A DNA stretch of 28,943 nt from CAYSXS01 sp043817345 (GTDB taxonomy: Bacteria; Patescibacteriota; Patescibacteriia; UBA2196), in assembly GCA_043817345.1 (NCBI GenBank), contig JBDRGZ010000060.1, forward strand, positions 1 through 28,943, in the 5' to 3' direction. Below, one piece after another: positions 22,986 to 28,943 of this stretch (its first letter is position 1; every line of letters starts with the position of its first letter). A program made the position numbers and the translations under genes. The notes under the pieces are model-generated. The model saw only the letters and a list, made by a program, of their open reading frames with translations. It was not told the DNA's origin and ran no database searches.

Positions 22986-24998
22986 ATGTCTAACAAAATA
23001 CAAGAATTTGAACACAAGCTTGTTGAAGAAGGAGAAAAAGTATTAGAGGAGGTTGGAGAAGCTTTACATCTCAAAAAGAAAAAACCATTTTATAAAAGAA
23101 TCTGGCCATGGGTTTTGATTCTCTTTGTTATTCTCCTCTTATTATTATCACTAGGATATTTAAGATATTGGATGCCATTTAAAACGGTTTTAAGAGAATC
23201 ACAAAGAGCTCAATCATATTTTCTAGCTGCACAAGAACAACTTTTGAATGCAGATTTTAAGGCTAGTTCAGTTTCTTTAGATCAAGCTAAACAAAGTTTG
23301 GACAGAATGGAAAAAGGTATAAATTCATTTGGTGTAATGGCCAAGATGGGTCCTTTAGAAAACCAATACGATGCTTTAAAAGGAATGGTTGTTGTGGGAC
23401 AAAATTTAAGTTCGGGATTAAAGATGGCTACAGATTTGACTAGTAAAATTTTATCTCCTTTAGAAAAGACACCAAATAAAAGGATATCAGAGATTACTAC
23501 TGCAGAGAAAAGGGAAATCTTGAGGTTGTTTTATGAAGCAGCTCCAGAGATTCAAGGAGCAAAAGCACAGGTTGAGTTAGCAATATTGGAATTAGAAGAA
23601 ATTGATAGGCGAGGATTACATCCATTATTGGAAACATATATTAAAGAAACATCAATAAAATTAGATGAGGTTCACGAAGTTTTAGAACGTTTTGCTGTTA
23701 TGTCTAGGGTTTTACCTAATTTATTAGGTTATCCAACATCTAGGACATATTTATTTTTGTTAGAAAACAGTGGTGAATTAAGAGCCACTGGTGGCTTTAT
23801 TGGTACAGTAGGAGTTTTAAAAGTTAAAGATGCAGAAATACAATCATTTGAAACAAGAAATGTATATGAATTAGATATTAGAGCAGAGAATGTGTTAAAG
23901 ATTAAAGCCCCAGAACCAATTACTAAATATATGGGAGTAAAGTATTGGTATTTACGTGATGCAAACTGGTCACCAGATTTTCCAACTTCTGCAATTAATG
24001 TTGAAAATTTCTTTAATTCAGAAAGTAGATTACCAAACACTCCTTTCGCTCCACAAAACTTTGATGGGGTTATAGCAATAACCCCACAAGTTATTCAGGA
24101 TTTTTTAAGTTTGGCAGGAGCTATAGAAGTAAAAGGATTTGTATTTAGTAAAGATAATTTTGTTGAAAGATTACAATATTTGGTTGAAGTTGGGTATGAA
24201 GAAGTAGATGCATCATATGGAGAAAGAAAAGATATTATTGGCACTTTGTCACAAGACATGTTTGATAGATTTGAAAAGATGCAGATTAAAGATTGGATAA
24301 GCTTAGTAGAGATGTTAGAAAGGAATTTAAAAGAAAAACATATTCTTGTATATTTAGATGATCCAATTTTACAAACAGAAGCAGCAAAGGAGGGTTGGAC
24401 AGGCATGGTTGAGGACACTCCTTTAGACTATTTAATGGTTATTGATTCTAATTTAGCTGCTTTAAAAACAGATCAGTATATGAAGAAGAGTATTGTGTAT
24501 AAGATAAGGGAGAATGAAGATAAAGAATTGATTGCTAGAGTTGATGTAAATTACGAGAATGAAGGTAGTTTTAGTTGGAAATCTACTCGTTACAGAACAT
24601 ATACACGTGTATATGTTCCTAAAGGTTCAGAATGGATAAAAACAGAAGGATCTATGGAAGATGACAGAACAAGCGTCCCAGGAAAGACAGATGTATATGA
24701 TGAATTAGGAAAAACAGTTTTTGGTGCATTCATATCAATTGAGCCAGGAGAAAAAGGAACTTTAAGTTTTGAATACAAATTACCTGAAGATGTGAAAGAA
24801 ATTGTCGAAACCGGACACTATAACCTACTAATCCAAAAACAACCAGGAACAGAAGCACACGAAATATATTTAGATCTTGATTTTAATAGAAAACTTTCAG
24901 GAGCAAAACCTGCTGAAATAAAAGAAAATTGGGGAGATGATAAATATATTATGATGTCAGATTTAAGAGAAGATAGGGAGTTTATAGTTAGTTTTTAA
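22986..24998 (+). CDS. DUF4012 family membrane-anchored protein
   Basis: A 670-aa protein with a cytoplasmic tail (about 1-40, acidic then KKKKPFYKR), one membrane anchor (about 41-60, WPWVLILFVILLLLLSLGYL) and a long outside part. A helical region (about 65-245) leads into the DUF4012 core with ENSGELRATGGFIGTVGVLK at about 256-275 and RDANWSPDFPTSAINVENFF. The C-terminal third is beta-rich. The core shows distant likeness to LytR-type envelope proteins, and DUF4012 genes often stand near surface-polysaccharide genes, as here near GT4 enzymes. A cell-wall or polysaccharide role is inferred only. Confidence 0.88.
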   Translation: MSNKIQEFEHKLVEEGEKVLEEVGEALHLKKKKPFYKRIWPWVLILFVILLLLLSLGYLRYWMPFKTVLRESQRAQSYFLAAQEQLLNADFKASSVSLDQAKQSLDRMEKGINSFGVMAKMGPLENQYDALKGMVVVGQNLSSGLKMATDLTSKILSPLEKTPNKRISEITTAEKREILRLFYEAAPEIQGAKAQVELAILELEEIDRRGLHPLLETYIKETSIKLDEVHEVLERFAVMSRVLPNLLGYPTSRTYLFLLENSGELRATGGFIGTVGVLKVKDAEIQSFETRNVYELDIRAENVLKIKAPEPITKYMGVKYWYLRDANWSPDFPTSAINVENFFNSESRLPNTPFAPQNFDGVIAITPQVIQDFLSLAGAIEVKGFVFSKDNFVERLQYLVEVGYEEVDASYGERKDIIGTLSQDMFDRFEKMQIKDWISLVEMLERNLKEKHILVYLDDPILQTEAAKEGWTGMVEDTPLDYLMVIDSNLAALKTDQYMKKSIVYKIRENEDKELIARVDVNYENEGSFSWKSTRYRTYTRVYVPKGSEWIKTEGSMEDDRTSVPGKTDVYDELGKTVFGAFISIEPGEKGTLSFEYKLPEDVKEIVETGHYNLLIQKQPGTEAHEIYLDLDFNRKLSGAKPAEIKENWGDDKYIMMSDLREDREFIVSF

Positions 24999-25001
24999 AT
25001 A

Positions 25002-25029
25002 TTGACTAATTTTGCATTACAGGTAAAAT
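25002..25029 (+). promoter_or_regulatory. Promoter of hicBA
   Basis: TTGACT (25002-25007), 16 nt, TAAAAT (25024-25029). The start of transcription would be about 20 nt before the ATG at 25055. Confidence 0.5.
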
Positions 25030-25035
25030 CAATTA

Positions 25036-25052
25036 TATTAATTAAATTAATA
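25036..25052. promoter_or_regulatory. Candidate hicBA operator palindrome
   Basis: Perfect inverted repeat TATTAATT-A-AATTAATA between the likely transcription start and the hicB ATG. TA operons often self-regulate at such sites, but the all-AT sequence could be chance. Confidence 0.35.
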
Positions 25053-25054
25053 AT

Positions 25055-25273
25055 ATGCGTAAAATAAATTTAAAAAATATTGTATGGAAAGAAGGAAACA
25101 ATTATGTTTCTTGGAATTTGAATACAGGGGTGTCTAGTTTTGGTGATACAAAAAAAGAGGCATTAGATAGTTTGGAAGAAGCTTTAGAATTATATTTTGA
25201 AGACGTTTCAAAACCCAACATAGTGAAAATAGAGAGACCTGATATTGTGCCTTTAACTTTTCAATATGCCTAG
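25055..25273 (+). CDS. hicB: HicB-like antitoxin, short form
   Basis: A 72-aa protein with the partial RNase H-like fold of HicB: WKEGNNYVSWNLNTGVSSFG then DTKKEALDSLEEALELYFED. It would bind and block HicA. The usual C-terminal DNA-binding domain (HTH or ribbon-helix-helix) is absent, as in other short HicB proteins. It comes before hicA and overlaps it by eight bases; in classical hicAB the toxin comes first. Identified by fold pattern and partner. Confidence 0.85.
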   Translation: MRKINLKNIVWKEGNNYVSWNLNTGVSSFGDTKKEALDSLEEALELYFEDVSKPNIVKIERPDIVPLTFQYA

Positions 25274-25487
25274 GTCCATTAAATTGAAGGTTGTAATCAA
25301 AGTATTAGAAAAAAATGGTTTTCTTTTTATTTCACAAAAAGGATCTCATGCTAAATTTCGAAGGGAAGGGGATCCTACTAAAACAGTTATTATAAAAACG
25401 ACTAAGAAAGAGATTCCTTACGGCACATTTAGGTCAATTTTACTTCAATCTGATTTAAAGGAAAATGATTTTATGAAAGTAAAATAG
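25266..25487 (+). CDS. hicA: HicA-like mRNA interferase toxin
   Basis: A 73-aa dsRBD-fold toxin: KVVIKVLEKNGFLFISQKGS leads to the catalytic H28 in GSHAKFRR, followed by TVIIKTTKKEIPYGTFRSIL. This is the complete HicA pattern; family members cut mRNA during stress until neutralised by HicB. Its start lies inside hicB, so antitoxin is translated first and the two are coupled. A strong terminator follows. Confidence 0.92.
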   Translation: MPRSIKLKVVIKVLEKNGFLFISQKGSHAKFRREGDPTKTVIIKTTKKEIPYGTFRSILLQSDLKENDFMKVK

Positions 25488-25503
25488 ATAAAATCGACTT
25501 AAT

Positions 25504-25530
25504 AAAAAGGCTAATTTGTCAGCCTTTTTT
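25504..25530. terminator. Terminator after hicA
   Basis: Stem AAAAAGGCT (25504-25512) / AGCCTTTTT (25521-25529), 8-nt loop, T run. It isolates hicBA from mreB. Confidence 0.88.
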
Positions 25531-25533
25531 AAA

Positions 25534-25562
25534 TTGACTTAGAAATACAAAATTGTTAAGAT
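25534..25562 (+). promoter_or_regulatory. Promoter of mreB
   Basis: TTGACT (25534-25539), 17 nt, TAAGAT (25557-25562). Leader of about 18 nt, no Shine-Dalgarno. One of the best -35/-10 pairs in the window. Confidence 0.65.
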
Positions 25563-25586
25563 AAGGCTACTAAAACAAACAAATTT

Positions 25587-26594
25587 ATGTTTATTAAAAA
25601 GATCGGTATTGACTTAGGAACAACATATATTCTGGTATATTTACCAGGTAAGGGTATTATTATTAATGAGCCTTCTGTTGTGGCACATGCGGCTGGAGAT
25701 AAGAAGGTTTTAGCTGTGGGTGATGAAGCCAAAGAAATGCTTGGTAGAACTCCAGATACAATTATCGCAGCTCGTCCTTTAAAGGACGGGGTTATTGCTG
25801 ATTATAAAACAACAGAAGCAATGCTTAGGTATTTTATTAATAAAGCTTTGGGTGGAGTTAGACTTTTTAGGCCAGAAGTAATGGTAGCTGTACCAGCTGG
25901 GATTACTTCTACAGAAAAAAGAGCTGTAGTAGATGCAACCATGTCAGCTGGTGCTAAAGCCGCATATATTATCAACGAACCTATAGCAGCTGCTATAGGG
26001 GCAAATATTCCAATTGGTTCTGCTTCAGGTCACATGATTGTAGATATGGGTGGAGGAACTTCTGAGGTAGCTGTAATATCTTTGGGTGGTATTGTGGCTA
26101 ATACATCAGTCAGAATTGGAGGTAATAAATTAGATACAGCAATTCAAGAACATGTGAGACGGAAATATAACCTGGCTATTGGTGAGCATACAGCTGAACA
26201 GATTAAAATTGAAGTTGGTTCAGCTTTGTATTTAGATAGGCCTTTAACTATGGAGGCGAAAGGAAGAGACATGGTTTCTGGTTTACCTCGTGTAGTAGAG
26301 GTTTCTTCTAATGATGTAACAGAAGCTGTTCAGGATGAACTTGAAGGTATTGTAGGAGCTGTTAAGGATGTGTTATATAAAACACCACCAGAATTATCTG
26401 CTGATGTTATGGATAAAGGCATGGTATTGTCTGGCGGAACTTCGTTATTAAGAAATATGGATAAGCTATTATCTCAAGCTACAGGTGTACCAGCATATAA
26501 TGCGGAAGATGCTAAATTGTGTGTAGCGATTGGTACAGGCATAGCTTTAGAAAACTTAGATGCATATAAACGATCAGTACTGGCGACTAAGTAG
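25587..26594 (+). CDS. mreB: Rod-shape actin homologue MreB
   Basis: A 335-aa bacterial actin: phosphate 1 IGIDLGTTYILVY, connect 1 with INEPIAAAIGA, phosphate 2 DMGGGTSEVAVISLGGIV, and adenosine motif GMVLSGGTSLLRNMDKLL. Complete over the family's length. MreB filaments guide the wall-synthesis machinery under the membrane. The usual mreC and mreD are not next to it; instead a repeat and two glycosyltransferases follow. The second phosphate-1 residue position is Tyr (GTTYI) where many MreB have Ala or Asn. Confidence 0.96.
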   Translation: MFIKKIGIDLGTTYILVYLPGKGIIINEPSVVAHAAGDKKVLAVGDEAKEMLGRTPDTIIAARPLKDGVIADYKTTEAMLRYFINKALGGVRLFRPEVMVAVPAGITSTEKRAVVDATMSAGAKAAYIINEPIAAAIGANIPIGSASGHMIVDMGGGTSEVAVISLGGIVANTSVRIGGNKLDTAIQEHVRRKYNLAIGEHTAEQIKIEVGSALYLDRPLTMEAKGRDMVSGLPRVVEVSSNDVTEAVQDELEGIVGAVKDVLYKTPPELSADVMDKGMVLSGGTSLLRNMDKLLSQATGVPAYNAEDAKLCVAIGTGIALENLDAYKRSVLATK

Positions 26595-26603
26595 TTATAA
26601 AAA

Positions 26604-26700
26604 TGTCATTCTGAACGACTTTTTGGCTGTTTTGAGTGAAGAATCTGTTTTAGTTATTTTAATAAACAGATCCTTCGTCGTAAACTCCTCAGGATGACAT
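26604..26700. repeat. Dispersed palindromic repeat copy 8, between mreB and the GT4 gene
   Basis: TGTCATTCTGAACGAC...GAAGAATCTGTTTTAG at the left and AAACAGATCCTTCGTCG...CTCAGGATGACA at the right, with an 11-nt spacer. The shortest complete element seen here (97 bp). It ends about 10 bases before the next ATG. Confidence 0.88.
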
Positions 26701-26710
26701 TAATAATTTT

Positions 26711-27814
26711 ATGAAAACATTAATTATACATGATAGGTTTCAGTTTAGAGGCGGTGCAGAGCGCCTCATTTTAATCATGGCCAAAGCTTTGAATGCAGAT
26801 ATTATGACTGAGTTCTGGATTGATGGAGAAACATATGATAGATCTGAAGTACCAAATAAATTACATATTCTAGATAAAGGAGATCCAGAATTAATTGTTT
26901 GGAGATATTTTCGTGCCCAATTAAACTTTTTATTCAAAACAAGAAAGATTATCCGTCAATATAATTTGGTTATTTTTTCTGGAAATAACTGTTTAACAGC
27001 CTCAGTTCATTTAAAAAGAAACCAAAAACATTTTTTGTATTGTCATGCTCCTATTAGACATGTTTTTGATTTATTTAAAAAATTTAGAAAAGAGCAAAAG
27101 AAATTATGGAAAAGAATAATATATTATGATGTAGGAGCGTGGGGGATTAGAATAATATATTGGTTAGGTTTATCTAGATTTAAAACAGTCATAGCTAATT
27201 CTAAAAATGTACAAAATAGGTTAATTAAATATTGTAGAAAACAATCTCAAGTTGTTTGGCCACCTATTCAAACAGATAAGTTTAAATGGATATCACAACA
27301 AGATTATTATCTATCTTTTGGTAGAGTTTCTGAATTAAAAAGAGTGGGAGATATTGTTAGGGCATTTCAAACAATGCCAGATAAAAAATTAATTGTTTCA
27401 TCTGGTGGAGATGATCTAGAAAATGTTAAAAAATTAGCTAAAGGATATGATAATATCCAGGTTTTGGGTTGGGTTGAACATAATAAACTAAGAGAATTGG
27501 TAGGTAATTGTTTATCTTCAATATATATCCCTATAGACGAAGACGCAGGTATGGCACAAATTGAGTCAATGGCAGCTGGTAAGCCAGTTATTGTAAATTA
27601 TGATGGTGGATTTAAAGAATCAGTTATAGATGATGTGAATGGTAAGTTTGTTCCTAAAGACTATACTATTAAAGATTTACAAGATACTGTTAAATGGATG
27701 ACTCCAGATAAGGCTATGTCTATGAAGGAGGATTGTGCAAAACAAGCTAAGAAGTTTTCAGAGGAAAGGTTTATTAGAGAAATTAAGGAAATAGTTAAGG
27801 AGGTGTATGAATAA
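26711..27814 (+). CDS. GT4 family glycosyltransferase
   Basis: A 367-aa cytoplasmic GT-B enzyme. The N-terminal domain begins MKTLIIHDRFQFRGGAERLI with the donor-side Gly-rich loop; the C-terminal domain has SFGRVSELKRVGDIVRAF and the EX7E motif E277/E285 in EDAGMAQIESMAAGKPVI. Such enzymes pass a sugar from a nucleotide donor to a lipid-linked or polysaccharide acceptor. It overlaps the next glycosyltransferase by eight bases, so they likely act in one surface-glycan pathway. Sugar and acceptor unknown. Confidence 0.93.
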   Translation: MKTLIIHDRFQFRGGAERLILIMAKALNADIMTEFWIDGETYDRSEVPNKLHILDKGDPELIVWRYFRAQLNFLFKTRKIIRQYNLVIFSGNNCLTASVHLKRNQKHFLYCHAPIRHVFDLFKKFRKEQKKLWKRIIYYDVGAWGIRIIYWLGLSRFKTVIANSKNVQNRLIKYCRKQSQVVWPPIQTDKFKWISQQDYYLSFGRVSELKRVGDIVRAFQTMPDKKLIVSSGGDDLENVKKLAKGYDNIQVLGWVEHNKLRELVGNCLSSIYIPIDEDAGMAQIESMAAGKPVIVNYDGGFKESVIDDVNGKFVPKDYTIKDLQDTVKWMTPDKAMSMKEDCAKQAKKFSEERFIREIKEIVKEVYE

Positions 27815-28913
27815 AAAAATAATTAGTATAGATGCATCAAGATCAATAGATTCTATTCAGAAAACAGGAGTAGAAAATGTTAGTGATGAGTTAATAAAAA
27901 ATATAATTAATTTAAAAAAACATAATATTAAATATATTTTTTATACACCAGAATATATATCTTGGTTACCTAAGGAAAAGCAAAAAGTTTTAAAATGGCC
28001 ATTTAAGTTTTTATGGACCCAAATTAGATTAAGTTGGGAGATGTTAAGAAACAAACCAGATATTTTCTTTTCTCCTGTGCATATTTTACCTTTTTTTACA
28101 CCTAAGAATGTTTTTAAGTTAATTCACGATATTGCATTTAAAAAGAATCCTAAGATATATTCTTTAAAACAAAGAGTATTATTAAATATTGATTTATATA
28201 GAGCAATTAAGAAATGTAAAAAAATATTTGTTCCAAGCAACCAAGTTAAACATGATATATTAAAATATACAGACATAGAAGAGAACAAAGTTATTGTTAT
28301 CCCTCACGGATATACAAGAAAGAATAAGGAAGTAGAAAAGAAGGAAACAAAAAAACAAATATTGTTTATTGGGAGAATTGAAGAGAAAAAGAATATATTA
28401 AACTTAATTAAAGCTTTTAAAATATTTAATCAAATGCATCCAGAATATATATTAATTCTTGCCGGCGGGATTGATCGAGCGTATGTAGATAATAACAGAG
28501 ACATGTTTGATACTAGGAATGTAGAATTATTTGGGTATATTTCAGAAGAAAAAAAATATCAACTCTTATCAGAGTCGGCTTGTCTAGCTTATGTATCCAA
28601 AGAAGAAGGTTTTGGAATTCCTATCTTGGAAGCTTTTGATTTTAATCTACCAGTAGCTTCCTCAGATATCCCAGTTTTAAAAGAAGTCGGAGGAGAAGCT
28701 TGTGTGTATGTAAATCCAGATTCTGTTGAAGAAATTGCTCAAGCGATTTTTTCTGTCGTAGGGACATCTTCTTTTGTCATCTCAACTAAACCTTTTGTCA
28801 TCCCGTTGAAAAACGGGATCCAGTCTGAATTAAATAAAAAAAACCAACATCAATTAGATAAATTTAGTTGGCGGGTATCAAGTGAGAAATATTTAGAAGA
28901 GATTTTAAAGTAA
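27807..28913 (+). CDS. GT4 family glycosyltransferase with in-frame repeat peptide
   Basis: A 368-aa GT-B enzyme with a strong Shine-Dalgarno (AAGGAGG, 27797-27803). Motifs: SIDASRSIDSIQKTGVENV at the start, FIGRIEEKKNILNLIKAF in the C-domain and the EX7E pair E267/E275 in EEGFGIPILEAF. Residues about 322-342 (SFVISTKPFVIPLKNGIQSE) are repeat copy 9 translated in frame; in relatives this spot is the loop before the closing helix ending in FSW, kept here as DKFSWRVSS. The enzyme is otherwise complete, so it probably tolerates the insertion. Works with the preceding GT4. Confidence 0.92.
   Translation: MNKKIISIDASRSIDSIQKTGVENVSDELIKNIINLKKHNIKYIFYTPEYISWLPKEKQKVLKWPFKFLWTQIRLSWEMLRNKPDIFFSPVHILPFFTPKNVFKLIHDIAFKKNPKIYSLKQRVLLNIDLYRAIKKCKKIFVPSNQVKHDILKYTDIEENKVIVIPHGYTRKNKEVEKKETKKQILFIGRIEEKKNILNLIKAFKIFNQMHPEYILILAGGIDRAYVDNNRDMFDTRNVELFGYISEEKKYQLLSESACLAYVSKEEGFGIPILEAFDFNLPVASSDIPVLKEVGGEACVYVNPDSVEEIAQAIFSVVGTSSFVISTKPFVIPLKNGIQSELNKKNQHQLDKFSWRVSSEKYLEEILK
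28775..28827. repeat. Dispersed repeat copy 9, inside the second GT4 gene
   Basis: TGTCATCTCAACTAAACC then TGTCATCCCGTTGAAAAACG with stem CCCGTT/AACGGG and the tail GGGATCCAGTCTGAA. In frame with the glycosyltransferase. Confidence 0.85.
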
Positions 28914-28935
28914 AAAAAGAACGCTACCATCAATG

Positions 28936-28941
28936 AGGAGG
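28936..28941 (+). promoter_or_regulatory. Possible ribosome binding site of a gene beyond the right edge
   Basis: AGGAGG in CAATGAGGAGGAT, the last bases of the window. Its gene, if any, is outside. Confidence 0.3.
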
Positions 28942-28943
28942 AT

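Noticed and set aside
1..28943. Alternative genetic code with UGA as glycine, as in some CPR lineages
   Set aside because: UGA terminates several genes at family-typical ends (GT-C protein, HicB overlap context, giant prepilin), and conserved glycines use GGN.

Overview
This window comes from a low-GC bacterial genome. Its gene content suggests a member of the Candidate Phyla Radiation (Candidatus Patescibacteria), probably the Parcubacteria side. Supporting signs are a compact type IV pilus operon, a DUF4012 membrane protein, a PEGA/beta-propeller protein, an orphan CofE-like ligase, MreB, a short IscU-Nfu-IscS set, hicBA and several glycosyltransferases. There are many small unknown membrane proteins, and UGA is an ordinary stop codon (code 11). 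No rRNA, tRNA, CRISPR array, transposase or phage gene was seen. The lineage is inferred from gene families, not from a marker search.

Layout. 1-605 (-): a membrane protein running off the left edge. 666-3912 (+): a 57-aa protein, a GT-C glycosyltransferase with a coupled one-TM partner, a 63-aa membrane protein and a HIT protein, ending at a strong bidirectional terminator. 3965-5314 (-): PEGA/propeller protein, divergent from an S41 protease (5389-6681) that is followed by rplI. 7201-7780: two inverted 50-bp copies of one sequence, at the 3' ends of rplI and rpmA, enclose a CTP-synthase remnant and a 26-codon basic ORF. 8144-11055 (+): a secreted or anchored unknown protein, then iscU, nfu and iscS. 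11060-21459 (-): pilus operon in the order pilB, pilC, a 791-aa adhesin-like prepilin, a PulJ/PilW-like prepilin, a PilX-like protein, pilM, pilN, pilO and a small TM protein. 21593-28913 (+): a small membrane protein, CofE-like protein, DUF4012 protein, hicBA, mreB and two GT4 glycosyltransferases.

Two themes stand out. First, a dispersed palindromic repeat (ends TGTCATCCTGA / TCAGGATGACA) occurs nine times and often enters genes: it lies in frame in three proteins, supplies the stop codon of iscU, overlaps the starts of iscU and nfu, and supplies the only plausible ATG of the CofE-like gene. Second, the pilus operon carries an unusually large prepilin with DUF2341 and LamG-like regions. Its class III signal can only be completed from a non-ATG start, most likely CTG. 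It is a good candidate for a pilus-borne surface or host-contact adhesin.

Several genes have a -10 box about 8 nt before the start codon, suggesting leaderless transcripts. A few genes (57-aa protein, second GT4) have clear Shine-Dalgarno sequences, so both initiation modes probably coexist.
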